A stretch of 64,000 nt of DNA from Hofstenia miamia (lineage: Eukaryota; Xenacoelomorpha; Acoela): NCBI GenBank assembly GCA_004352715.1, contig SCFE01000107.1:1294496-1358495 (forward strand). Reading direction: 5' to 3'. Positions 11,480 to 23,536 of the stretch are shown here, in pieces. The translations under genes were made by a program, and so were the position numbers. The notes under the pieces are model-generated. The model made no database searches and had not been told where the DNA came from. It saw only the letters and a list, made by a program, of their open reading frames with translations. Within the stretch, counting starts at the first letter, position 1. Every line of letters starts with the position of its first letter.

Positions 11480-14400
11480 CAATTTATTTCCCTTTTTAAA
11501 TTAATATATTCCATTTCGAAGCGGTAGGTATTTGACATATAACAAAATCAAGGCTGCTGCCATGTTATTTTATAACTAATTACCATTATAACAAATTGCC
11601 CATCGCCTATTATCATAAAGAATTAATGTCCCGTACGTCACATGTAACAAACATCGCAGATATGGCCTCATTATCCGGATCATAATTTCGAGAGAAGTCC
11701 ATTTTTAGAGAAAAACGTTTAGGGATGTATTGAAGAAGATAACATTTAAAATGAAATAGTCAAAGTGTCCCATTTCAGAGAAAATGGAAAATGAATGGCA
11801 TGCAAATTTGCTAGCATTTTTTGTTACCGTACGTCGCGGAATTTTGAGGAGGAAATTCATGAATGTAAGTTACTATAATATCAATATATGAGAGAAATTT
11901 CCTTGCAATGCGTGTGCTTTTATTTCTTGAACTTCCCGTATGTCGCAAAAATGATTTTGGACTTGAACTAAACAAACTTTTTGCACTTGGTCAACTTTAT
12001 TTTTAGATCAAACTGTCTGCAGCACACTGGTGGTAGGCCTATTTATACTTTAAGCAAGTTTCTATTCTATAAATTTAGAGTTATTAGAATAAAATAATCG
12101 AAAGGGTAAAGTATATTAATATAATGTAAAACTGACGTCTCGCGATTACTCTTTCTGGTTTGGAGGCCGTTTTGCTGTCCGTTTCCCTGACAGTAATTGT
12201 GTACAGTACATTTTCGCTTCACGTGATCCCTTTTTGTGAAATCTAAATGATTTTGCTCTTTAATTTAGCGTAAATAGTTAAGTGAAATTTAATTTACAAC
12301 TGAATCCCAAATAAATTATCAAACATTTTCTGATTTTCTTCCACCACAATTGTCTTGAATACTCGTAGCACGGGTATGTAAATTGTTGTTCGTGAGACAC
12401 ACACACAGGAATGCAAAACACTATCCAGTTTAAATAATCGTGAAACGCCAGCCTAAGACAGTTTTACTATATGGTAATGCATTGGCTTCTAAGTAAACTA
12501 AAAATTCAAATATGTAGTGATCGAATGTGTAATACCTCACTACGTTGAATGCTAGGGATGCGTGATTTTAGGATTTTACTTTCTCACTAAATAAAAAATC
12601 AAAAAGGAAAACTAATGAAAAAGGTTAATTGATTCTGTAATATGTATTCAAATGAATTTTATTGGTAAACGAGTACTGTATAAATAGTTACTGTGTGTAT
12701 AAATTTATAGCTACATGGAATAAGCACATTGGTGTATTTATTACGTGTGTCGCGTAAAAGTTTTTTGTTTATGCACCGATACTAAAAATTTAAATGTAAC
12801 TGAAGCATTAAGGGCATCTGAAATGAATTACTTGATGGAACTGTTTTAGGTAAAATTGCGAAATGTTCTTGATTTTGTAGTCTTCATTCACCTGTAGAAA
12901 AACCAGCCACACATCCTTGTAATTTTTTTTCAATATGACCATTTTTATGCTAAATAAGTACATTTGCTTTGATAGAGCAACACAGTATGCAAAACAGACA
13001 ATAACTCCTTGTAAATATTTATTTCGAATAAATCGTGTTTTCACTCTTGTTTACAAAATTCTGCAACCTAATGAAATTGAAGAATACAATTATAATAATC
13101 AAAATTTTCCACATTTAGAAGAACCTAAAGTTCGGTTTTTTTGTTCGATTTCGTTTTTTTAGTAAAAACGGTTTCAGTATTCTCTGTTGCCGCTCGTCCC
13201 TAGTTAATGTGTTATTGGTGTCAAAGTTGGTAACTATTTTAATGATTTGTAAGTGCGCCCATTTAAGAGCAATACATTGCTGTAATTTACTAACTATTAC
13301 ATTTTGCTTTCATGTTTCTTTTACACTCATAGAAAACGTATTTCTCACAAATTTTCATGACAATTAATTTAACTATATTTGTTTAGGTTGGTAATTTGGT
13401 TTTATTGCCCCAGTACTTTGACTTAGACGTATATCGTCGGCTGGAACAACATCTTGAGCCTCTGCTCAAACTCTTGGTTGAAATTGTTACTAAACATACC
13501 GACCCGGATGTTTTGCATAACTCTGCGAAAACACTTGAAGTGCTCTGTGGTGGAAGTTCACGCACTGGGGTTTTGAGATCAGCACTTGTTGATCATTTAT
13601 CGGCAGCTCTTGAAGCGGCTTGGGCCGACTGGAGTGAAGAAGCTAGTTCTTCCACAGAATATCAACTAACTGCTTCTTTAAAACGAATTGCTGCCTTTTA
13701 TTCTTCCCATGATCTGAATGGCTGGCCTACAGTTTTTTCTGTATTAATGGGCATTGTTCGTAGTTTGAGTGTACCACATCAATGCGTGTGTTTAGCTGTA
13801 GGTTCACTTCAGCATGCAGTTATGTGGGCAAGATGTAGTCTTGAGGACAGTGACAAATCTGCTATACGGCGGGTTAAAAAGATGATGTGTGATGTAATGG
13901 ATATATGCCGGCATTTATTGGTTACTCATCCTGCTCTGTCTGTAAGACAAGAAGCGTACACTAATATATGTGATTTACTCATAGTCTTCGGAAAACAAAT
14001 TGCATTTATTAAAACTTTACGCCCTTTGGTATACATATGCGATAATGAATTGCAGCAACAATTAGCGGATTTTGTAGAAAACCACGTCTTTGTACATGAA
14101 GAAGAAGAAACTTCCGAAGATGACGACGATGAAGCAGCTAAAATTGAAGCTCTGCATACTAGGCGAAATCTTCTCTCATGCTTTTGCAAACTTATTATAT
14201 TCAACAACATCAATCCCCGTGCAGCAGCTCATGTTTTTAAGCATTATTTAAGGTATTACAACGATTTCGGAGATATAATTAAGGCTACAATGGCGCGTGT
14301 TAACGATAATGATCGTGTCGTCTGTGCAAGAACAATTGTGCACGCGCTGAGAATTTTGTGGGATGAACTTCCTCGACGAGGTGGAACGAATGAAATTGAG

Positions 14401-14952
14401 AGAGGGTCTGAAACATGGTCTCATATACGTGACTTAGCGCGGAATTTTTCCGTTATTTTCAGTTTGGATCAAATAAAATCGCGTGATGCCATTCAGGCTC
14501 TACATCGAGAAGGAATTGACTATGCTCTTGCAACTGAAACAAATGAGGGCAAACCAAAGAATTTGGACTTTTTAGAAATACAAGCAGAATTCAGTAATAA
14601 GCTAATGAAGCAAGACAAACGCAGCCTTCTAAATCATTTGGAGAAAAAAGCCCGCTCAGCTCTTGGAGAAAATTGGATTGAAACAAATCCTGCCCTCTCA
14701 GTTTATCGATTGAGTTTATTGCAAGGTGATCAAGATTTGGCTAAAACAGCAGGCCGTTCTAAAGCCGGTGCAGTTCCTCTAATTATGAAAGGTAAAAGAG
14801 GTCGTAAACGCAAGAATGAAGACCATGAGGAGCATCACCCTACCCCTGCCGCTACTCCCCACCCACCTGAAAAGTCCGCTCGAACGACCAGAGCTGAAGC
14901 ACGTGCTCAACACTCACCATCAGAAGATGACAGCAGCTACGTCAGCAACTGA
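8759..14952 (+). CDS. STAG: Cohesin subunit STAG/SA (stromalin, SCC3), six coding exons
   Basis: STAG/SA is the HEAT-repeat cohesin subunit that binds RAD21 and DNA for sister-chromatid cohesion and loop formation. Coding exons: 8759-9064, 9594-10418, 10459-10678, 10840-11243, 13387-14952; all borders are GT-AG and phases agree, giving about 1106 aa (vertebrate forms are ~1230-1270). Correction to the exon count: these are five coding exons. An acidic N-terminus (1-100) with SSKRLR leads to [11 protein letters not shown]. The STAG domain is at ~142-255 ([31 protein letters not shown]). The stromalin conservative domain is at ~285-375 ([29 protein letters not shown]). The C-terminal solenoid includes [10 protein letters not shown] and [18 protein letters not shown]. 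The tail is basic then acidic ([16 protein letters not shown]) and shorter than in vertebrates. The ATG lies 2 nt after an AG acceptor. Intron 4 (11244-13386) holds a gap and a hAT-like element. Confidence 0.95.
11209..11455 (+). repeat. duplicated end of a STAG exon around an 82-N gap
   Basis: Bases 11209-11291 (3' end of the STAG exon, its GT donor and the following (TA)n) recur at 11374-11455 after the gap 11292-11373, offset 165. The second copy has no use in the gene model. The TA tract probably broke assembly and the two contigs were not merged. Confidence 0.85.
11460..12552 (+). other. STAG intron sequence
   Basis: Non-coding. It contains three copies of CCGTA(C/T)GTC (near 11631, 11827 and 11936) but no TIR or ORF I can support. 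Confidence 0.4.
12553..13202. mobile_element. hAT-like non-autonomous element (candidate)
   Basis: Starts TAGGGATGCG and ends CGCTCGTCCCTA, which are inverted repeats of the TAGGG type seen in hAT transposons. Flanking octamers TTGAATGC and GTTAATGT agree at only 5 of 8 positions, so a target duplication is not proved. The interior is AT-rich with no recognisable transposase. It lies in the last intron of STAG. Confidence 0.4.
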
Positions 14953-15114
14953 TTAACTACTGTAGAAATTTTAGAATTTGTATGTATTTGTGTAAATGTT
15001 CATGTTTTAAATTTTTATGTGGTTACCATGTAGCATCATTTTTGTTATATTATTACATGATTTTTTCTTTTCTTTTTGAAAAAATAACTAGCGATCCGTC
15101 TTTTTTGCTATTGC

Positions 15115-15130
15115 AATAAACGAAAATAAA
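15115..15130 (+). terminator. STAG polyadenylation signals
   Basis: Two AATAAA hexamers at 15115-15120 and 15125-15130, about 165 bp past the stop codon. This is a reasonable 3' UTR length. Confidence 0.65.
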
Positions 15131-16095
15131 AGATGTCACATGTGTGATGAAAATAGTGCATTGATATATCCACTAGGAAGAGATACTTTGCTTATGAGGA
15201 ATATTATTCTAAAGATTTTTAGTATCATATACAATGCTATAATATGCTTTTCTAGTAAGTGTAAAAGCGATATTCAAGATGTCTATTGAAATTTCTTCTT
15301 GTGGTTGGTACTGGGATTTCAAATCTTCATTTGTCGCTATTTTAGGACATAAAAGTCTGTTAGCTTTAACCTTTATTGTTTTTATTCTATGAGTTGCATG
15401 AATCACAAGGCAAAACAAAATCATCCCTACGACACTTTAAGACCTTAATAATCTTCTTGAGCTCAAGTAATTTGTTAGAAATAAATTCTTTAATGTAACG
15501 TCAAGAATGACAATCCAAAATAAACTACATAAGTTGTTTCACTAAAAGAAATTCACAAGATTTCAGCTGAAAATCATGTAAGCACTTGTGGGCTTCCAGT
15601 ACTCTGGTTGTATTTTATAACAGCAGAAAATTCACAATATATATTAGCCAATTTTTAACAACTTAAGACTTTAGCAAAACTAAATTATTTTGATTTCCCT
15701 TTTGTTGCTAATTCTCAACAAAATACAAAATTTTTTTATTAATAAGCATTACAATAATTCAAAATTTTCTACACATTTACAAAATCCAGTTATTTAGTTA
15801 CTATTAACACTAAATTTATAAAATTAATCATGGAAACAAAATTATTCGATTCATATTTACTTTTTAAAACAACATAAATATTTTTAATAAAGCACATTTT
15901 ACAAAATTAACATTACAAAAATAGAATATTTAAGAATCACCGAATATAAAATTGTTTTTTTAAAAAGAACGAAAATCAATACATATAAAATTAACATTAC
16001 AATGATTATTTTTTGGGTGATCGATAATGAAAAACTTGTACAATGGTTGAGTTTGTGTTACAGATGCCACAGATTAGACATGAATTGCTTGAGCC
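15131..16095. other. AT-rich intergenic sequence
   Basis: No gene. Contains one arm (about 15895-15957) of a ~60-bp direct repeat whose other copy is at about 17025-17082. The pair flanks the RT-domain fragment below and may mark the ends of a larger decayed element. Confidence 0.4.
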
Positions 16096-16545
16096 CTAAC
16101 AACCATATCTTGATAAAAGAAGTGTAGCATTTCCCCGCTGTAAAATTACTGACAATTGCTGAAAAAAGTATGTAGAAACCGTATTCAGATCGCAAGAGGC
16201 ATTTCTGGCAGAAGACATAAAAGACATCTTGGAGAATACTTTGATAGCAATTGGTGACCATCCTCCTAGAGCTTCCACTGATAGTGGTATGAAGGATATA
16301 TCAGCTGCTGAACATGATTCTGCGTATTTAGTAAGCTTTCGGTTGTCTGAAACTTCCAGAGCATGACCAGCATTAGTACCCGCAAGAGAAACAATCGAAG
16401 GCTGCAGTGAACTAATTACAGTCACGTTTAGAGCAGCTGGTCGGCCAGAAGACCAGCATGGCAAAAAGATGTCCCCAGGATGAGCACGAGACTCAGTGAG
16501 GTTAGACTTTTCAAGCACCGGAGACAAAGCACATTTCGAAGCAGT
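16096..16545 (-). pseudogene. C-terminal domain of a reverse-transcriptase element (PD-(D/E)XK-like)
   Basis: A minus-strand open frame of about 143 codons ending in a natural-looking stop. The layout PGDIFLPCW, RPAALNVTVISSLQ, GHALEV...RKL, ISFIPLSVEALGGW, QLSVILQRGNATLLLSR matches, from memory of the family, the C-terminal nuclease-like domain found in RT-encoding repeats of many marine invertebrates. In that family the strand is usually DVTV; here it is NVTV, so the presumed metal-binding Asp is changed. No RT domain precedes it: the frame opens abruptly at about 16540. It is a 5'-truncated relic; the function is inferred. Confidence 0.55.
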
Positions 16546-17490
16546 TTAGTTTCGAAGCAGCACTACAATGCGCATTACTTCGCATTACAGAAAGATTTCG
16601 AAACGACAAAAATGCAAGTCCATTTAGCGCAATTGGTAAAATATTTTTTATGACATGTATTAGGATAGCACACAGAATCGATCTTTGTAAACTATCGAGT
16701 TAAAAATTTTTTACAGAAAGCAGTATTTCGTGAAACGTTGAAATGTATTGCAATGTAGCGGGACGAAACAAAAAGAAAGAACGTGATTAAATTTGCATCT
16801 CTGGAAGCTTTGGCTTAAGTAAATAGTTTTCAATTTTTTAAGTCAAAAAATTTCCCGGATTCAAAAAATTCAAATGTTCAACTTTCAAAAATGAATAAAG
16901 TTTATTAGAAAAGCACATATTCAATGCATAAACTACATGTATTTAATATTTAACATTAGAATATAACGATAAAAAATTTTTTTTGAATCAATATATAATT
17001 TGTCGCAATTAATTATACACCTTTTACAAAATTAACAGTACAAAATAGAATATTTAAGAATAACCAAATATAAAATTGTTATATTTAAAATTAAGCACAA
17101 TTTATGTATCTAATAAGAATAGAACAGATAAAAATGTTTACACACAAAAAAACAAACAGTAATTCAATGTCTAGTATTTATAAATTATATTAGTGTTAAC
17201 AAAATTGAAATGCCGTGATTTAAGTGCATGTATATTTTAGACGCGCTTTTCTACTGACCACTATTTATATTGCTAAATTTAATACAAAATATAGTTTCTT
17301 CCTATTAATCAATTTCCAAAAATAATGTAATTTTTCAAGTAATTTTTCCATTGAATTTAAAAAATAAACACATCATTTAACATCATTATTGAAGAATACA
17401 TGTATAACATCAAACTATTTAGCTTAGACTACAAAACTTTGAAAACATTGATATTATTCTGCACAAAAAAACGCTCTTTGTGAATTTCAA
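16546..17490. other. AT-rich intergenic sequence
   Basis: No gene seen. Holds the second arm (about 17025-17082) of the ~60-bp direct repeat noted upstream. Confidence 0.4.
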
Positions 17491-18258
17491 GGAAAGTTTT
17501 ATTTTCAAGTAAATGAGGTAGCAATGGGAAATTGCCTTGGACCAACACCATCAAATATTTGTGTCAAAGTTTGAACAATAAATGAATTTCGCCAAAATAA
17601 TGAATAATTTCATTACTATGCTCGTTATGTTAATGATATACTAGTTGTATCAGAATATAATGTTAAAAATATGATTCCTTGGATTCTTTTGATTCTGTAA
17701 TTCAATTTACCATCGCTGAAGAAAAGAACAAAAGATTACCATTTCTAAATAATAACATTGAAAGAATAAAGAACAAATTTGTCATCATGCTACAACTAAC
17801 ATAAAAATTCAATAATTGACTTTCATTCAAACGTACCTTTTTGCATATAAGAAATTCCTGATCAAATGGCTGGTACATCGACATTTCATGATTTACCAAA
17901 ATTACGAATAACTATAAATCAATCATAAAAATCAAAGATATATTAAGGCGGAACGAATATCCAACATATATAGTCGATAGAATTATAAAAGAAAAACTAA
18001 AAGACTTACTACAAACTCAAGAAACTAAAAACAAAGTTATTAATTATACAATTACATCTTTAATATTTAATATCGAGGTATACAATCAATTAAATTACAG
18101 AAATATCTGAAAAGAATTTCTCCATCATTTTTAGAGATAGGATTTATACTAAAGACCAATAAACTAAGACATCTAATAGCAATAAGACAGAAACCCAAAT
18201 TGGAAATCTTTCCAAAGTAGTATATGAAATTACTTGCAACTGTGGTGCACAATAGAAG
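17490..18258 (+). pseudogene. Penelope-like element, RT and start of GIY-YIG domain
   Basis: Degenerate plus-strand reading with many stops. Still visible: FQVNEVAMGNCLGPTPSNI (Penelope RT motif), HYYARYVNDILVVSE near 17611 (the YVDD catalytic box with its first Asp changed to Asn), FTIAEEKNKRLPFLNN, and, from about 18200, LSKVVYEITCNCGAQ, the opening of the GIY-YIG (Uri) endonuclease domain of Penelope-like elements. Reading stops at TAG 18253-18255, where a minus-strand LINE tail begins. Clearly inactive. Confidence 0.72.
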
Positions 18259-18565
18259 AAGAAGAAATGTCTATATTTAGAGTTGATTTGTAGAATATAA
18301 AATACTGTTTACAACTCTAAACTGTCAAAAAAACTACGCAATTGCAAAAACAAATATACACGCACACAAATGAATATTTACAAAGGCAATTATAACTAAT
18401 GGCCTGGACTATGGCGAATTTATATGTGGTCAATTGAATAGTCAGTATTATAAAATTTAAAACCTCGCCATTTATATTCAAGTCTTTCCTTTATATAACT
18501 ATGGAAGTGTTTATTTATTTTCTCTTTGAATACTCTTATTTTGTTGATTTGTTTTATAGATTTGG
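18259..18565 (-). mobile_element. LINE-C family 3' fragment
   Basis: About 300 bp matching 30122-30425, the 3' end of the LINE-C copy, in the same (minus) orientation. The minus strand encodes IPKSIKQINKIRVFK and then KWRGFKF, the usual C-terminal end of such RT proteins, followed by the shared 3' UTR ending in AACTCTAAATAT. It is strongly 5'-truncated and sits exactly where the Penelope GIY-YIG reading is interrupted. Confidence 0.7.
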
Positions 18566-18571
18566 GTATCG

Positions 18572-18882
18572 TTTTTTAGGAACTTAATTAACCTTAATAA
18601 GAACATGCAAGATATATTTCGAATTACAAAGTCATCGTCAGTTTTACAAATTATTCCCTCTAAATTTACTAGATTTTACAATAATAATTATAATTTCTTA
18701 AATTTTAAGAAGTGGCAAATTTAATTTATATATATAGTCTTCTTTTGTGTTTAAACTTGGTTGCAAGGATTTTATAAAAATACTCTCAATAATCTTTAAA
18801 TTACTTGATCTTGACGTCTGATGTAATATTTTTGTTTCAAAATTTAGTCCGCATTTATTTAGATGATTAGATATATTAGAAC
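18572..18882 (-). repeat. Penelope-like 3' end, left arm of inverted repeat
   Basis: On the minus strand it reads SNHLNKCGLNFETKILHQTS, then LKIIESIFIKSLQPSLNTK, the C-terminal half of a GIY-YIG endonuclease domain (H, E and PSLN motifs), then a 3' UTR. It is the reverse complement of 19880-20181 with modest divergence. The arm runs into the gap at 18883. Confidence 0.75.
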
Positions 18883-19875
18883 NNNNNNNNNNNNNNNNNN
18901 NNNNNNNNNNNNNNNNNNNNNNNNNNNNNNNNNNNNNNNNNNNNNNNNNNNNNNNNNNNNNNNNNNNNNNNNNNNNNNNNNNNNNNNNNNNNNNNNNNNN
19001 NNNNNNNNNNNNNNNNNNNNNNNNNNNNNNNNNNNNNNNNNNNNNNNNNNNNNNNNNNNNNNNNNNNNNNNNNNNNNNNNNNNNNNNNNNNNNNNNNNNN
19101 NNNNNNNNNNNNNNNNNNNNNNNNNNNNNNNNNNNNNNNNNNNNNNNNNNNNNNNNNNNNNNNNNNNNNNNNNNNNNNNNNNNNNNNNNNNNNNNNNNNN
19201 NNNNNNNNNNNNNNNNNNNNNNNNNNNNNNNNNNNNNNNNNNNNNNNNNNNNNNNNNNNNNNNNNNNNNNNNNNNNNNNNNNNNNNNNNNNNNNNNNNNN
19301 NNNNNNNNNNNNNNNNNNNNNNNNNNNNNNNNNNNNNNNNNNNNNNNNNNNNNNNNNNNNNNNNNNNNNNNNNNNNNNNNNNNNNNNNNNNNNNNNNNNN
19401 NNNNNNNNNNNNNNNNNNNNNNNNNNNNNNNNNNNNNNNNNNNNNNNNNNNNNNNNNNNNNNNNNNNNNNNNNNNNNNNNNNNNNNNNNNNNNNNNNNNN
19501 NNNNNNNNNNNNNNNNNNNNNNNNNNNNNNNNNNNNNNNNNNNNNNNNNNNNNNNNNNNNNNNNNNNNNNNNNNNNNNNNNNNNNNNNNNNNNNNNNNNN
19601 NNNNNNNNNNNNNNNNNNNNNNNNNNNNNNNNNNNNNNNNNNNNNNNNNNNNNNNNNNNNNNNNNNNNNNNNNNNNNNNNNNNNNNNNNNNNNNNNNNNN
19701 NNNNNNNNNNNNNNNNNNNNNNNNNNNNNNNNNNNNNNNNNNNNNNNNNNNNNNNNNNNNNNNNNNNNNNNNNNNNNNNNNNNNNNNNNNNNNNNNNNNN
19801 NNNNNNNNNNNNNNNNNNNNNNNNNNNNNNNNNNNNNNNNNNNNNNNNNNNNNNNNNNNNNNNNNNNNNNNNNNN
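18883..19875. other. assembly gap (993 N) inside an inverted repeat
   Basis: Flanked on both sides by the inverted Penelope arms, which probably blocked assembly. Confidence 0.99.
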
Positions 19876-20181
19876 GAACATGAGACCAGTTCTAATATAT
19901 CTAATCATCTAAATAAATGCGGACTAAATTTTGAAACAAAATATTACATCAGACGTCAAGATCAAGTAATTTAAAGATTNTAAAATCCTTGCAACCAAGT
20001 TTAAACACAAAAGAAGACTATATATATAAATTAAATTTGCCACTTTTTAAAATTTAAAAAATTATAATTATTATTGTAAAATCTAGTAAATTTAGAGGGA
20101 ATAATTTGTAAAACTGATGATGACTTTGTAAGTCGAAGTATATCTGGATGTTCTTATTAAGGTTAATTAAGCTCCTAAAAT
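19876..20181 (+). repeat. Penelope-like 3' end, right arm of inverted repeat
   Basis: Plus-strand counterpart of 18572-18882: encodes SNHLNKCGLNFET, then frame-shifted EN C-terminus and the same 3' UTR, ending TTAATTAAGCTCCTAAAA. A single n lies at 19980. Tail-out inverted copies like this are described for Penelope-like elements. Confidence 0.72.
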
Positions 20182-20808
20182 AGATGATTACTACTATATC
20201 ATCAACAGTAGGTCTGTGACACTACTCTACGTGACACTAAACTAGAGTTTGTACGCTTGAATTTTTGAGCTCAACAAGACTGTTGGTGGTCTTAAATCAA
20301 AAAATTTTGATTTACTGATATTAATATTGGGATAGTGCAACTTAAAGCAATTGAATCATTCAGCTACACTAATAAGATAACGACTTTGCTCTTTTGATTT
20401 TCCTTCCTCATTTCTAAACAATACGCAATCCCGTTTACTAGGTTATTGACGTGATATATCATCATGCATATAGTATTCGTGTATCAAGTCTTTGATTCAT
20501 CAGGTAATGTATTATATTTCTTGAGGCATACATCAGTGTTAACAGAGCAAGCTTTGACTTACAAGCTTTGAAATAACAGTTTTTCTTTTTCGAGTTGACA
20601 CAGGTAAGTACTTCTAAACTTTTGCAACTGCTCTCCGATGAGAGAGAGGGAGAGAGAGAGGGAAATTTATATGGATAGTTAACACATTTGTTCTCTGTTT
20701 TAAATTTGCTATGATATCGTTGCATTTCATTCACTTTTTTTCAGCCAAAGTTCACGCAATTTTACGTTCCTTCTACTGATTTGTAAGTCGTTTATCTTCT
20801 TTTTCCGA
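20182..20808. other. intergenic spacer with GA-rich tract
   Basis: No gene. Contains GTGACACTACTCTACGTGAC near 20216 and a (GA)n tract near 20638-20662. The right side abuts the large TIR element. Confidence 0.4.
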
Positions 20809-21449
20809 TTGTTTCAATAGTAGCTAAGAAGGGCTAGACCCCGTGCCAATGGGACACCCGTGACTATTTGCCACGTGGAAATGAAGAGATTCTATTGGAC
20901 GCCATCTAGCGATGAAATATTTTTGATAAAACTAAATTGAGCAAATTAATACTTTGACGAAGTTTTATTTTTGATTTCTAGGATTTAGGCAAACTGATAT
21001 TTTTGTTGCCAAATTTCACTTAAGGCTTCTTTGTTGTAACAATGTTTAAACATGCAACACCATATTTCAAGGAAAACAATTCATAGATTGAAAACCCAAA
21101 TATTTCAAAGGAAAAATATGTTATTTGCATTAGAGCGTGTTTCTAACCACATTAATATTAATCAAAACAAATATGCAAGAGGTGGAATACAACAATTTCT
21201 TTAGCAATTGTGCATAAATTGTAAAAGCATACATTACCACAATGGCTCTGAGTGATGAAGTACAGCATTGCACAATCTTCAAGTTTCCATCTTCATTCTA
21301 AAATATGACGGCACTTCCACATTCACCCAGGAGGTGGCCATCAGAAATGCGTTAAGCCATTCATTTAATGTGGCTGGCTTTCCCCAGGAGGCCTATTGTT
21401 ACCACGGACCTAAAACATGAGCAATGAAAACAATAATAACCATTCCAAA

Positions 21450-22795
21450 ATAAAATATCTAGTGACATTTGATAACAACCAAGTACTATATAATTTGTAA
21501 AAATGTAAGCTCAATTGGTGAAAAGAGATATTACATCAACCTATATGGGAAAATGAACCATTAACACATAAAAATCATTGTAAAACAAAAACGTGTTTGG
21601 TGAAAATAGAAATATTAAATAAAGTATATAGGTGAATAAACCATTAACACACAAAAATCATTTAAAACCAAAGTGTGTTTGGTAAAATAGAAATATTACA
21701 TCAACAGATATAGGCAAATAAACAATTAACACATAAAAATCATTAAAACAAGTGTTTAAAATGAAAATACATAAGATGGAAATAAATATTACATCAACAG
21801 ATATAGGCAAATAAACAATTAATGCATAAAACTCATTGTATAACAAAAATGTGTTTGGTGAAAATAGAAAAATCACATAACATATATAGGCGAATAAAAT
21901 AAACCATTAACACATAAAAATCGTTAAAACAAAAACGTTTATGACGGAAAGAGAAATATTAAATCAATGTATATAGGCAAATAAACAATTAACACACAAA
22001 AATCTTGTTAAAACAAAAACGTGTTGGTGAAAATAGAAATATTACATCAACATATAACGGCAAATAAAATAAACCATTAACACATAAAAATCGTTAAAAC
22101 AAAAACGTGTATGACGGAAAAAGAAATATTAAATCAATGTATATAGGCGAATAAACAATTAACACACAAAAATCAAGTTAAAACTGAAAAAAAAAATATT
22201 ACATCAATGTATATAGGCAAAAATACCATTAACACATAAAAATCGCTTTAAAAAAAGCATGTTTGATGAAAATAGAAATGTTGCATCAAAGTATAGATGC
22301 AAATAAGCCATTAACACAAAAATCGCGTTAAAACAAAAACGTGTTTGGATAAAAGNATTTCAGCTAATGGTACAATATACTTAATCCAATATTTAAATTA
22401 ATTAAACAAAAGTTAGCATGATAATCATTTANAAATATTACATCAATGTATATAGGCAAAAATACCATTAACACATAAAAATCGCTTTAAAAAAAGCATG
22501 TTTGATGAAAATAGAAATGTTGCATCAAAGTATAGATGCAAATAAGCCATTAACACAAAAATCGCGTTAAAACAAAAACGTGTTTGGATAAAAGCAAAAT
22601 ATTACATCAGCATATAAAGGCGAATAAACCATTAACACACAAAAATCATTTTAAAAAACAAAAAGTGTTTGGTAAAATAGAAATATTGCATTAATGGGCA
22701 TAAGCGAATAAGCCATTAACACTTCAAAATCGGGTTAAAACAATATGGGTTTGATGGAATGAGAAATATTACAACATTGTATATAAATTGTGAAA
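21450..22795 (+). repeat. minisatellite, unit about 80-88 bp
   Basis: Imperfect tandem repeats with the recurring parts CATTAACACATAAAAATC, AAAACAAAAACGTGTTTGG and GAAATATTACATCA, about 12-14 units. Two units (22433-22594) are an exact repeat of 22194-22355 bounded by single n positions and are probably artefactual. It lies inside the TIR element. Confidence 0.85.
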
Positions 22796-22816
22796 GTAAA
22801 ATATGGAAAAACCTTN

Positions 22817-23536
22817 AATCCAATATTTAAATTAATTAAACAAAAGTTAGCATGATAATCATTTATTGAAATATAAAATGATTTACGATTTTGAATAAAT
22901 TAATATACAATCTCCGTAAAATTGAACAGAGTTTTTGTTTAATGGGGGAATTTTTTCGCCTTCCCTTATAAGTTATCATGCGCTGTAAAAAAAGTTACCA
23001 AATCTCCACATGCATGGTTCACAATAATATTTTTTATGTTGCTTTCTTAAATTTACTTGTTTTAAAGTGATGATAATAAACCAAGCAGATATATTCTTTG
23101 TTTTACCGTCATTTTGCTCGAATTTATACACTTTATATTCATACAAAGTTAATTTTTTTGCAGCAATTGTTTGTGATGATAGCATTTTTTTGAATAATCA
23201 TTCAATAAATATATAATTCCATATCTAAATTTACCATGAACTCTCCGTTTTTGTAATCAATGATGGACATTCTAACACATTTTACTGTATTAGCAAATTA
23301 TTAACAAAAAACACTGTCTATAAAATTTAATACATTTTCGGTAAATATAATCCAAATGACACAACAAAAGCAAAAACCAATGTGTATAATTTATAGTTTC
23401 AGTCAGTTGTTCGTTAAAAGATAGAAAAATTTCAACACTTCCGATTAAAACAAGATCAAATACACATAAATTCGTTAAAACGGAAATGTAAAAAAGCGTG
23501 AAAAGTGTATTATTCACACCTACAAAAATATAGACG
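22817..23536 (+). repeat. 720-bp block repeated at 23943-24662 (probable assembly duplicate)
   Basis: Offset exactly 1126; only one difference noticed (ATATATTC against ATAAATTC near 23090). The first copy is bounded by single n at 22816 and 23537. A further 75-bp piece of the same sequence stands alone at 22357-22431 between two n. Most likely unmerged alleles or contigs. Confidence 0.85.

Noticed and set aside
21450-22795. CRISPR-like regular repeats
   Set aside because: Units are 80-88 bp, degenerate throughout and have no short conserved repeat with unique spacers; this is a eukaryotic minisatellite.
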